This document shows, one piece after another, positions 1-7,224 of a stretch of DNA of 64,000 nt; position 1 is the first letter of the stretch; each line of letters starts with the position of its first letter. A program made the position numbers and the translations under genes. Origin of the DNA: Sphingobium sp. HWE2-09 (GTDB lineage: Bacteria; Pseudomonadota; Alphaproteobacteria; Sphingomonadales; Sphingomonadaceae); contig NZ_JAYKZX010000003.1 in NCBI RefSeq assembly GCF_035989265.1, positions 3,006,501 through 3,070,500 on the forward strand. The letters run 5' to 3'. The notes under the pieces were generated by a model. The model saw nothing but the letters and a program-made list of their open reading frames with translations. It searched no databases and had not been told where the DNA came from.

Positions 1-40
1 TGGGACAGCAGATGGGCGGGCGGGGCGGCCAGATCAATGA

Positions 41-1477
41 TCAGGTGAGGAAGATCGTCGCCAGCCCCAGGAAGGTGAGGAAGCCCATCGAATTGGTCAT
101 CATCGTCACGAACACCGCCGAGGATACCGCCGGATCGACATTGCAGCGGTCGAGCGTGACCGGGATCAGCACGCCCGCCAGCCCCGCGACCATATTGTTC
201 ATCAGGATGGCGGTGGCGAACACCAACGACAGTCCCAGTTCGCCGTAGATGAGGTAGGAGCCGATGCCGATCAGGAATCCCAGCACCGATCCGTTGGTTG
301 CGGCGATGCGAAATTCCCGGCCGATGATGCGCAGCGTGTTGGAACTGGTAACCTGATTGGTGGCGATGGCGCGCACCATGACCGCCAGCGTCTGCGTCCC
401 CGCATTGCCGCCCATGCCCGACACGATGCCCATCAGCGCCGCCAGGATCGCCAGATGTTCGATCGTGCGTTCGAACAGGCCCACCACCGATGCGGCGATC
501 ATCGCCGTGCCCAAATTGACGACCAGCCAGACCAGGCGCGTGCGCACCGTCATCAGGATCGGCTGGTTGATGTCGCCTTCGCCCGCACCCGACAGGCGCA
601 ATATGTCCTCGCCCGCTTCTTCGGCGATGATGTGGACCACGTCATCGACCGTGATCATCCCGACCAGCCGGCCCGCCGAATCGACCACGGCGGCGGAGAT
701 CAGCGCATATTTCTGGAAGCGCAGCGCGACTTCCTCCTGGTCCATGTCGACCGGGATCAGCGTCTGTTCGCGCTTCATCAGGTCGGCCATGGCGATGCCG
801 CGCGGGCAGGTGAGAATCCAGCTGAGCTGGCAATAGCCGATCGGCCGATGCATCGCATCGACCACATAGATTTCCCAGAAATCGCGGGTCAGGTCGTCAT
901 TGTCGCGCAGATAGTCGATCACCTGGCCGACCGTCATATGATCGGGCACCGCGACCAGATCGCGCTGCATCAGGCGCCCGGCGGATTCCTCGGGATAGGA
1001 TAGCGCGCTTTCGATCGCCGCGCGGTCTTCGGGGTCGAGCGCGTCGAGGACGGCCTGCTGGTCGGCCTCCTCCATATCCTCGATCATCGCGACGGCGTCG
1101 TCGGTATCGAGTTCGGCGGCAAATTCGGCGACCTGTTCGGGCGCCAGCGCGCCGATCAGGTCATCGCGCACATAGTCGTTAAGTTCCGACAGCACTTCCG
1201 CGCCGACCAGATCGCCGAGCGCAGCGGCCACCCGGGCGCGCCGTTCCGATGGGGCCAGTTCCAGAAGGTCGGCGATGTCGGCGGGATGCAGCGGCGAGAC
1301 CAGCTCGCGCGCCTTTTCATTGTCGCCATCCTCCACCGCGTCGAGCACGGCGGACAGGAATTCGGGCTTCAGCCGATCATCCTCGTCCAGGCCGGTTTCG
1401 GCCTGGTCGAGGATCGCTTCATCGTCCGTGTCGTCCCCACGCAACAGGGGTTCGGCTGCATCGCCGCGCTGGTTCAT
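41..1477 (-). CDS. mgtE: Magnesium transporter MgtE
   Basis: 478-residue inner-membrane Mg2+ channel of the MgtE family. The N-terminal ~165 residues form the acidic, helical MgtE_N superhelical domain. A CBS pair follows (starting near MQRDLVAVPDHMTVG and ending near VDDVVHIIAEEAGED). The C-terminal ~150 residues hold about five membrane helices, with the glycine-rich GMGGNAGTQTLAVMVR segment typical of the pore. The family senses cytosolic Mg2+ through the N and CBS domains and gates the pore. The frame is open further upstream, but the ATG at 1477 (protein MNQRGDAAEP) is preferred because a GGGGG-rich ribosome site lies about 5 bases upstream and the extension resembles no MgtE. The gene runs towards the window start and has no visible operon partner. 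Confidence 0.95.
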   Translation of the reverse strand: MNQRGDAAEPLLRGDDTDDEAILDQAETGLDEDDRLKPEFLSAVLDAVEDGDNEKARELVSPLHPADIADLLELAPSERRARVAAALGDLVGAEVLSELNDYVRDDLIGALAPEQVAEFAAELDTDDAVAMIEDMEEADQQAVLDALDPEDRAAIESALSYPEESAGRLMQRDLVAVPDHMTVGQVIDYLRDNDDLTRDFWEIYVVDAMHRPIGYCQLSWILTCPRGIAMADLMKREQTLIPVDMDQEEVALRFQKYALISAAVVDSAGRLVGMITVDDVVHIIAEEAGEDILRLSGAGEGDINQPILMTVRTRLVWLVVNLGTAMIAASVVGLFERTIEHLAILAALMGIVSGMGGNAGTQTLAVMVRAIATNQVTSSNTLRIIGREFRIAATNGSVLGFLIGIGSYLIYGELGLSLVFATAILMNNMVAGLAGVLIPVTLDRCNVDPAVSSAVFVTMMTNSMGFLTFLGLATIFLT

Positions 1478-1646
1478 AGCGCCCCCTACTGTCCGGTTCC
1501 TGTAACATTCGGTTGCTTTCGCCCATGCAGCATGGAATTGCAATGGGGGTGAGGCCGGTGGACGGCTTCTCCACAAGAAACTTCCATCCCCTTTTGAAGC
1601 CTCTATATGGGGGCATCACCCTTCCCCTATTTTGAGAGGATGCTTC

Positions 1647-2099
1647 ATGGCCGACGAAACCCTTACCCTTACTCTCGACAGCGGCGGCGACGTCGTGATC
1701 AAGCTGCGCCCTGACCTAGCCCCCGGCCATGTCGAGCGCATCGTGACGCTCGCCAAGGACGGCTTTTACGACGGCGTGGTCTTCCACCGCGTCATCCCCG
1801 GCTTCATGGCGCAGGGCGGCGATCCGACCGGCACCGGCATGGGCGGATCGAAGCTGCCCGACATCAAGGCCGAGTTCAGCCGCCAGCCGCATGTGCGCGG
1901 CGTCTGCTCAATGGCCCGTTCGTCCAACCCGAACAGTGCCAACAGCCAGTTCTTCATCTGCTTCGACGACGCGACCTTCCTGGACGGCCAATATACCGTC
2001 TGGGGCGAAGTGACGTCGGGCATGGAACATGTCGACGCCCTGCCCAAGGGCGAGCCGCCGCGCACGCCGGGCAAGATCGTCACGGCGACCGTGGCTTAA
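1647..2099 (+). CDS. Peptidylprolyl isomerase, cyclophilin type
   Basis: 150-residue single-domain cyclophilin catalysing cis-trans isomerisation of Xaa-Pro bonds. Family motifs are present: FHRVIPGFMAQGGDPTGTG (with the active-site Arg and the Phe/Met/Gln cluster), SMARSSNPNSANSQFFI and LDGQYTVWGEV. No signal peptide is visible, so it is probably cytoplasmic (PpiB-like). The ATG at 1647 follows a GAGAGGA site at 1634-1640; the upstream TTG in the same frame falls inside that site and is not a credible start. It is monocistronic, divergent from mgtE, and ends at a strong terminator. Confidence 0.95.
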   Translation: MADETLTLTLDSGGDVVIKLRPDLAPGHVERIVTLAKDGFYDGVVFHRVIPGFMAQGGDPTGTGMGGSKLPDIKAEFSRQPHVRGVCSMARSSNPNSANSQFFICFDDATFLDGQYTVWGEVTSGMEHVDALPKGEPPRTPGKIVTATVA

Positions 2100-2121
2100 G
2101 ATCAGCCTGATATCGGATTGC

Positions 2122-2158
2122 AAAAGGCGCCCGGTCGATCAGATCGGGCGCCTTTTTC
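2122..2158 (+). terminator. Rho-independent terminator after the cyclophilin gene
   Basis: A 12-bp GC-rich stem (AAAAGGCGCCCG pairing with CGGGCGCCTTTT) with a short loop and a T-run, 22 bases after the stop codon. The flanking A and T tracts would let it also stop transcription from the other side. Confidence 0.85.
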
Positions 2159-2206
2159 GTTCATGCGCCTTGGGTCATCAGGGCGAAGGGACAGATGTTT
2201 CAGACC

Positions 2207-2902
2207 CTATGGTCTTTTCGCCATCCCGTCGGTCATGGAAATGGCCTGCGCGGTGCCATTGTCTGCGGGCGCATCCTCAGCGGGCGGCTGATAGGCGCCG
2301 ATCGCCTCGATATGCCAGCGCCGCTGTTCTTTTGTCGATCCGGCGGCATCTTCGATCCGGCGCAGCACCACCTGCCGCAACGTGTGCCAGGGCTGGCCAT
2401 TGGCGGCGATGCGGCCATAGACCTGCACCGGCACCGTCACATAGGTCGATCCGGCACCCGATCCAGCCGCGCCTTCGGGGTCCGACGGCACGCCGATATT
2501 GGCATGGATTTCACTGAAGCCGCGGAAGCGCGCGGCGAAATGTGCGTCGTCCTGCGATCCGATCGCGCCGCTCTGGTCCCATAGATCCTGTGCGTCGCCA
2601 AAGCGTTTTTCTTCCAGCAGGCCATAATAGCCCTGCACCACCTGTGCCGCGCCCTGCGCGCTGTCGGGATCGATCGATCCTTCCGCATTGGGCGCGGGCG
2701 CGACCGGCAGGCCGCCCGGCGTGCCGGGGGCGGGCGGGTTCAGCGGTTCCATCACCGCCATCGCCTCCGTCCGCACATTATTTTCCACCTGCGCGGCATT
2801 GGCCCCGTTGGCGAGATTGTCGATGGCGCTTTCCTCCCGCCCGTCGCAGGCCGCGACGAGCAGGAGGGTCAGCAGAGCGGCGGTCCTGGTGGTTGGCCGC
2901 AT
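2207..2902 (-). CDS. Hypothetical lipoprotein
   Basis: 231 residues. The N-terminus MRPTTRTAALLTLLLVAACDG is a type II signal peptide with the lipobox VAAC, so the mature protein is predicted to be lipid-anchored. The rest is soluble: a Pro/Ala/Asn-rich linker to about residue 85, then a compact alpha/beta region with YYGLLEEKRFGDAQDLW and TYVTVPVQVYGRIAANGQPW. This is reminiscent of small cone-shaped NTF2-like folds, but I do not recognise a named family. The ATG at 2902 overlaps the stop codon of the upstream gene (ATGA), so the two are translationally coupled. The longer frame upstream lacks a signal peptide and is rejected. Confidence 0.75.
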   Translation of the reverse strand: MRPTTRTAALLTLLLVAACDGREESAIDNLANGANAAQVENNVRTEAMAVMEPLNPPAPGTPGGLPVAPAPNAEGSIDPDSAQGAAQVVQGYYGLLEEKRFGDAQDLWDQSGAIGSQDDAHFAARFRGFSEIHANIGVPSDPEGAAGSGAGSTYVTVPVQVYGRIAANGQPWHTLRQVVLRRIEDAAGSTKEQRRWHIEAIGAYQPPAEDAPADNGTAQAISMTDGMAKRP

Positions 2903-3543
2903 CAGTTCGGGCGCGCCCTGGACCGATCGCGTCCGCCGCCGCCCGATCGCGGCCCGCCACCCCAACTGCGCTGGGATCGCGGCTGGCCCATCTGCGGCCG
3001 GTCGGGGCGAGCCTGGGGTTGGCGCAGGCCGGGTTGCGGCACGGGTCGTGCGCCGTCATTGCCGCGCCAGCCACGCCCCTGGCCGCCATCGCGGCCCCAG
3101 TTCCGGCCTCTATCCACACCATCGCCACCCTGCGGCGGGCGCGGGCGCGCCCAATTGCCATTGCCGTCGCGCGGCGGGCGATTGCCGCCCTGCCAGCCGC
3201 CGTCCGGGCCGCGATCGCGACCACGCCAGCGGCCATCACCGCGCCCGTCGCCCCGGCGACCTTCCCAATAGCGGCGTTGGCCGTCATTCCAGCGCTGGCG
3301 TCGGCCGCCGCGGTCGTACACATAATAGCCGCTGCCGGGATAATAATAATTATCGTACCAGCCGCCAAAGCCGCCGGGCTGATAATAGCCGCTGTTCCAA
3401 TAGGGATCATAGCCGCCGCCATAATAGCCGCTGCCCACGCTGACGCCGCCATATCCATAGCCGTCGTCATAGGCGCAACCGCCCAGAGCGAGCGCGCCCG
3501 CCAGACCTATCGCGGCCAGTAACCGATGTCGGATGCCCGTCAT
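2902..3543 (-). CDS. Gly/Tyr/Arg-rich putative lipoprotein
   Basis: 213 residues. The signal peptide ends in the lipobox LGGC (about residue 22). It is followed by a Gly-Tyr-rich stretch (repeated YGG, YYGGG, YYYPGSGYY), then a long Arg-Gly/Asp-Gly-rich low-complexity tail. No folded domain is visible, and the mature protein looks intrinsically disordered. The start at 3543 has the site GGAGAAAGG seven bases upstream; the frame continues 10 codons further without one. The stop overlaps the start of the next lipoprotein gene, so they form a two-gene operon. Function unknown; surface adhesion or envelope association is only a guess. Confidence 0.75.
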   Translation of the reverse strand: MTGIRHRLLAAIGLAGALALGGCAYDDGYGYGGVSVGSGYYGGGYDPYWNSGYYQPGGFGGWYDNYYYPGSGYYVYDRGGRRQRWNDGQRRYWEGRRGDGRGDGRWRGRDRGPDGGWQGGNRPPRDGNGNWARPRPPQGGDGVDRGRNWGRDGGQGRGWRGNDGARPVPQPGLRQPQARPDRPQMGQPRSQRSWGGGPRSGGGGRDRSRARPN

Positions 3544-3855
3544 CGCCTTTCTCCTCATCACATATAATGCCATGCTTAACGCAGCGCGCTTGAATTGGTT
3601 GTGAATGGATTAGCCTTTTCAAGCCAGCGTTTATCGGGCGTTCAGAAAAGTCCATTGTCGTTCATCGGGGCGACAGAAAGCGTGTTGTTTCCGTCACATA
3701 ATCGCTATTTCGCGGCCTTTTGTGGATCGTGCAGGAAACCTTCATCCGCGTCCGGTCATTCTTCCTCTTGTCGATCGGCAGCCGCTTTGAGCGCTCGCAT
3801 CGGCCCGGCGGGTCCACACCGTCGATCATATCCACAACAGACAAAGGTCGTACCC
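3544..3855. other. Intergenic region between divergent genes
   Basis: 312 bases between the lipoprotein pair (minus) and the outer-membrane barrel gene (plus). It must hold both promoters. I see no clear operator, repeat or small gene; the short frames here lack ribosome sites. Confidence 0.5.
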
Positions 3856-4413
3856 ATGAAGACACTGCTTTTTTCGGCAGCTGCTGCTGCATTCCTGTTG
3901 CCTGCCGCCGCCATGGCGCAGGACGACGCGGGTTCCTCCACCCGCCGCATCGAACCCTATGTCGGCGTGATGGGCGGCGTGCATAATTATGACAGCGAAA
4001 CCAGCAAAGAAGGCATTCCGCCGGTCGGCTATAAGGGCCGGATGGTCGAAGGCGTCGCCGGTGTGAACGTCAATGTCGCAGGACCGCTGGTCCTGGGCGT
4101 AGAGGGCACCGCGTCCAAGGGCGTGTCGGGCGACATCGATTGGGAATATGGCGCGGCGGGCCGCGTCGGCGTGAAGGCGGGCAAGGACAGCATGATCTTC
4201 ACCAAGGTCGGCTATCAATGGACCAATTTCGATGCGCTGGGGCCGGATAGCCGCGACTATCATGGCATGACCTATGGCGCAGGCGTGGAATTGTCGCCCG
4301 CCGACATGGGTGGTTCGGCCCAGAGCAGCAATGTCCGCTTGCGCGTACAGGCCGACACGACCGGCAATTTCCACTCGATCCGCCCGATGGCGGGTGTGGT
4401 CGCGAAATTCTGA
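3856..4413 (+). CDS. Outer-membrane beta-barrel protein (Opa/OmpW-like small porin fold)
   Basis: 185 residues. A cleavable Sec signal peptide (MKTLLFSAAAAAFLLPAAAMA, cut before QDDAG) is followed by alternating amphipathic strands: IEPYVGVMGGVHNYD, VAGVNVNVAGPLVLGVEG, MIFTKVGYQWTNF, SNVRLRVQADTTG. It ends in MAGVVAKF with a terminal Phe, the usual signal for assembly of outer-membrane barrels by BamA. The size fits an 8-stranded barrel. The specific role is unknown. The start is the first ATG giving a signal peptide, with AAAGG upstream. Confidence 0.75.
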   Translation: MKTLLFSAAAAAFLLPAAAMAQDDAGSSTRRIEPYVGVMGGVHNYDSETSKEGIPPVGYKGRMVEGVAGVNVNVAGPLVLGVEGTASKGVSGDIDWEYGAAGRVGVKAGKDSMIFTKVGYQWTNFDALGPDSRDYHGMTYGAGVELSPADMGGSAQSSNVRLRVQADTTGNFHSIRPMAGVVAKF

Positions 4414-4429
4414 TCTGATATAGCGAATA

Positions 4430-4460
4430 GGCGGGACGGATCTATGCGATCCGGCCCGCC
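4430..4460 (+). terminator. Terminator-like hairpin after the barrel gene
   Basis: A 13-bp stem (4430-4442 with 4448-4460, one mismatch) begins 17 bases after the stop codon. The T-tract is poor (TTGT), so termination may be weak or serve the convergent UdgX gene. Confidence 0.5.
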
Positions 4461-4534
4461 TTGTCAGTCAGCCTCCCTTGGGAGGTTGGGGTGGGGAACG
4501 GCTTCTTTGGACTGTAGCCGTTCCGCATTCCCGT

Positions 4535-5944
4535 TTAGCCAAGCGCCCGCAACCGCTCGCCGATGACACGCAGATCCGCGATAAAGCGGTCATGTTCCTG
4601 CGCCTTGCGCTCGGCATCGGGCAGCCGCAGCAAATAGCTCGGGTGCACCGTCACCCATCCTTCCGCCCCATCGTCCAGCGCGATCGCCTGGCCGCGCACG
4701 CGCCCGATCGTCACCGCCTTGCCCAGCATCGCGCGGGCCGCGCTGCCGCCCAGCGCCACGATGATGCGCGGGCGCACCAGATCGATCTCCTGTTTCAGCC
4801 ACCAGCGGCACGCCTCTATCTCGCCCGCATCGGGGGACTGGTGCAGCCGCCGCTTGCCGCGTCGTTCGAATTTGAAATGCTTGACCGCGTTGGTGACATA
4901 GGCGCGCGATCGGTCGATGCCCGCGGCGACCAGCGCCTGGTCGAACAGCTGCCCCGCCGGTCCGACGAAGGGCCGTCCCGCCAGATCCTCCTGGTCGCCC
5001 GGCTGCTCGCCGATGAACAGCAGCGGCGCGTCGAGCGGACCTTCGCCGAACACCGTCTGCGTCGCGTCCCGGTGCAATGGGCAGCGGGTACAGCCCAGCG
5101 CCTCCCCGCGCAGCGCGGCCCAGGCCATCGCGCTGTTGCCCTGGCGTTTGGGCGGGGCCTTTTCCGCCAGCGGCGCGGTGGCAATCATTGCGGACTCGCG
5201 CGCCTGCGCCCCTGCGATCAGGTCGGGGATCAATGCCGCTTCGGGCAGATTGCGCCAATATTTCTTGGGCATTTCGGACAGCATCGCCCCGACCTTGAGC
5301 CGGGCGGGGTTGAAGATCGCGGCATAATAGCCCTTCCACATATCCTCGATCGGATCGTCAGTGGGCGCGTCGCTTTGCTGCGCGCCCAGTCCTTCCAGCA
5401 CTTTTTCGCCATCCCAGTGGATGCAGGCTTCCGGCGTCAGGATCGACCAGCGCATCGCGGCGAAGCGCCGCACGAAGAACCCGGCATTGGCGCGCACGAT
5501 ATGATGGTCCGGTTCGAACCAGGCGACGAAGCGCGCGCCCCCGTCATCCGCCACTTCGCGAAAGCGCACGAAAGCGCGCATCTTGTGGATGTCGCGGCGG
5601 ACCGCCTTGGCCAACCCATCGATGCGGCGGAGCAGCGGATCGGCCTTGTCCTCCATCACCCCCGGCCGCGTGCGCAGACGGCATAGCAGTGCGTAGAGCA
5701 GCGCGAAACGTTCGGGATCGCGATGCAGGATGGTGCTTTGCGCGAGATCAACGAAGGCGCGGGGGACGGAAAAACCGGCGTCGGGGCGATCGGCGGGCAG
5801 GGGCGTGTCGCCGAACAGGTCGCCGCCTGCCTCGCCCACCTGCCAGACAATATCGGCGGGATCGACACCCGCCACCGCCAACCGCCGCGCCGCCGCGCGC
5901 CAGCCGTCGAAATCGTCCGGGGCGCTCAGCGCGACGCGGTACAT
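4535..5944 (-). CDS. UdgX-family uracil-DNA binding protein fused to an N-terminal DUF4130 domain
   Basis: 469 residues in two parts. Residues 1-250 match the DUF4130 / TIGR03915 putative DNA-metabolism domain. Residues 275-469 are a uracil-DNA glycosylase fold of the UdgX type. Visible motifs are CTRC at 285-288 (iron-sulfur ligands), GEQPGDQED at 312-320, the R-loop KRRLH at 364-368, C379 and HPS at 434-436. In characterised UdgX the R-loop histidine becomes covalently bonded to the uracil-derived sugar, so His368 is the expected reactive residue. Family 4 enzymes have a cysteine in the VVKC motif; here it is VKH (His356). The gene lies downstream of a radical SAM gene of the associated type, with two genes in between. 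Start ATG at 5944. Confidence 0.9.
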   Translation of the reverse strand: MYRVALSAPDDFDGWRAAARRLAVAGVDPADIVWQVGEAGGDLFGDTPLPADRPDAGFSVPRAFVDLAQSTILHRDPERFALLYALLCRLRTRPGVMEDKADPLLRRIDGLAKAVRRDIHKMRAFVRFREVADDGGARFVAWFEPDHHIVRANAGFFVRRFAAMRWSILTPEACIHWDGEKVLEGLGAQQSDAPTDDPIEDMWKGYYAAIFNPARLKVGAMLSEMPKKYWRNLPEAALIPDLIAGAQARESAMIATAPLAEKAPPKRQGNSAMAWAALRGEALGCTRCPLHRDATQTVFGEGPLDAPLLFIGEQPGDQEDLAGRPFVGPAGQLFDQALVAAGIDRSRAYVTNAVKHFKFERRGKRRLHQSPDAGEIEACRWWLKQEIDLVRPRIIVALGGSAARAMLGKAVTIGRVRGQAIALDDGAEGWVTVHPSYLLRLPDAERKAQEHDRFIADLRVIGERLRALG

Positions 5945-6263
5945 GGGGGCGGGACTAAGTGGAGCCGTCGGTCGTGACGCGCAGAGGCGAGGTAGATGCT
6001 CGCCTGAATGGCACCGGACGTAAACGAAGATAGGCGCGGGAACATGTCATGCCGGTGCCTCATTTCCCCGCCCTTTCATCGGAGTTCCGTGCCTCCAGTC
6101 AGGGAGCAGCGAAGGCAAAGCCAAGGGGCTTTTTAAAAGAGCGACGATAACGTCCGTTAGCTGTTCCCCGGCGCAGGCCGAGGTCCAGTCCAAAGCGTTG
6201 AACTGGACCCCGGCCTGCGCCGGGGAACGCCCTCCTATAGGCTCCAATCCATGCAGCGTCGGC
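5945..6263. other. Intergenic region upstream of the UdgX gene
   Basis: 319 bases between hemerythrin and UdgX genes. It contains a REP-like palindrome (listed separately) and presumably a promoter for the UdgX gene. I looked for a GTTC-N7-GTTC SOS box here and did not find one. Confidence 0.5.
6163..6228. repeat. REP-like palindromic repeat
   Basis: Imperfect inverted repeat with ~26-bp arms (GTTCCCCGGCGCAGGCC ... GGCCTGCGCCGGGGAAC) and a CCAG/CTGG inner edge. The same family recurs at 20571, 23872, 24513, 61293 and, split by an IS, at 55141/56253. Confidence 0.85.
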
Positions 6264-6728
6264 TCAGTCTTCCGCCTGCGCGCGTTCCAGTTCGACGGGC
6301 TTGCGCTTGGCGAACAGCTTGCCGAGCTGGTCCTCCTGCTCCGCCGTCAATTCCTTGGCGGCGTCGGGGAACATCTCTTCCTCTTCCTCATCGATATGAT
6401 GCAGGTAGCGCTTCTTCATTTCGGCGAATTTCTTGCGCCACGCCTCGCCATTGAATTTCAGATCGTCCAGTTCTTCCAGATAATCGTCGATTTCCTTATG
6501 CTCCGACACGCTGTGCTGCGCGTCTTCGCGCAGGTCCGGCTGGGCGAGCATGGTGGCGTAGAGCGTTTCCTCCTCCGCCGCGGCATGGGCGGATACTTCC
6601 ACCTTGAATTGCTCGAACAGCTTTTCCAGCCGGTCGTCGTCCTTCGCGGCCTCCTCCATCTTGGCGAAGAGCTGGCGGTGGGTGTCGTGATCCTGTTTCA
6701 GGCGATCGAAAATCGTGGCGTTGGCCAT
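6264..6728 (-). CDS. Hemerythrin HHE-domain protein
   Basis: 154-residue cytoplasmic four-helix protein with the diiron ligands of the hemerythrin family: DHDTHRQLF near residue 14, HAAAEEE near 48, SEHKEIDDYLEEL near 75, and YLHHIDEEEEEMFP near 110. Such proteins bind O2 or sense oxygen, NO or oxidative stress. The C-terminal ~25 residues are a charged tail. The ATG at 6728 follows AGAGGAGAC; an open frame 52 codons upstream is not supported. It sits between the radical SAM/membrane-protein genes and UdgX on the same strand. A possible general-stress promoter lies upstream. Confidence 0.85.
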   Translation of the reverse strand: MANATIFDRLKQDHDTHRQLFAKMEEAAKDDDRLEKLFEQFKVEVSAHAAAEEETLYATMLAQPDLREDAQHSVSEHKEIDDYLEELDDLKFNGEAWRKKFAEMKKRYLHHIDEEEEEMFPDAAKELTAEQEDQLGKLFAKRKPVELERAQAED

Positions 6729-6756
6729 GGATGTGTCTCCTCTTTCGAGGGGAGAC

Positions 6757-6781
6757 AACGACGCGCGTGGCAAATGGCTCC
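6757..6781 (-). promoter_or_regulatory. Possible EcfG-type general stress promoter
   Basis: On the minus strand GGAGC, 16 bases, CGTT. The alphaproteobacterial sigma-EcfG consensus is GGAAC-N16/17-CGTT, so there is one mismatch in the -35. It lies 29 bases before the hemerythrin start. Weak evidence by itself. Confidence 0.3.
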
Positions 6782-6798
6782 CTGAGCGATCGCCTTGA

Positions 6799-7149
6799 TC
6801 AGCCGAACAGGAAGCGGAAGATGATGGCGACCGGCAGCCAAAGCAGCGCGCCCAGGATGCTGGCGGCCCACAGTTGCGCGACATCGCGGCGAAAGCGCAG
6901 CGTCAGGCCACTGTCCGACAGGCCGCCCTGTTCCAGCATGTGCCAGCGCCGTTCCAGCCCGCGCGCCGCCACCGCATAGCCGCCGATGGCGACGATCACG
7001 CCCAGATGCAGGACCAGCGATCCACCCATCCTGGCGACGATGAAGATCTGCGCGAGACAGAACAACACCAAAGCCGCCGCCAGATGCGTGCTGATCCGCT
7101 TGGCGAACCCCTTGCGTCGATGTGTGCGATTGCCGAGCGCTGTCGCCAA
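6799..7149 (-). CDS. Small hypothetical membrane protein
   Basis: About 116 residues with two to three predicted membrane helices: ISTHLAAALVLFCLAQIFIVA, SLVLHLGVIVAIGGYAVAA and a C-terminal WAASILGALLWLPVAIIFRFLF. No ATG exists before residue ~40. I place the start at a TTG (7149) because AAGGAG lies 9 bases upstream; the frame stays open to 7209. No family recognised. It follows the radical SAM gene on the same strand and may share its transcript. Confidence 0.55.
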   Translation of the reverse strand: MATALGNRTHRRKGFAKRISTHLAAALVLFCLAQIFIVARMGGSLVLHLGVIVAIGGYAVAARGLERRWHMLEQGGLSDSGLTLRFRRDVAQLWAASILGALLWLPVAIIFRFLFG

Positions 7150-7224
7150 AGCCCCGAACTCCTTGCTTGACCTTGATGACAGAATTTCACGAGTTGCCGC
7201 TGCGATCAACCGGAAATGTGACAG

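Noticed and set aside
5945..6162. Second SOS box for the UdgX gene
   Set aside because: GAAC at 6040 and GTTC at 6083 occur, but no GTTC-N7-GTTC or its complement with correct spacing.
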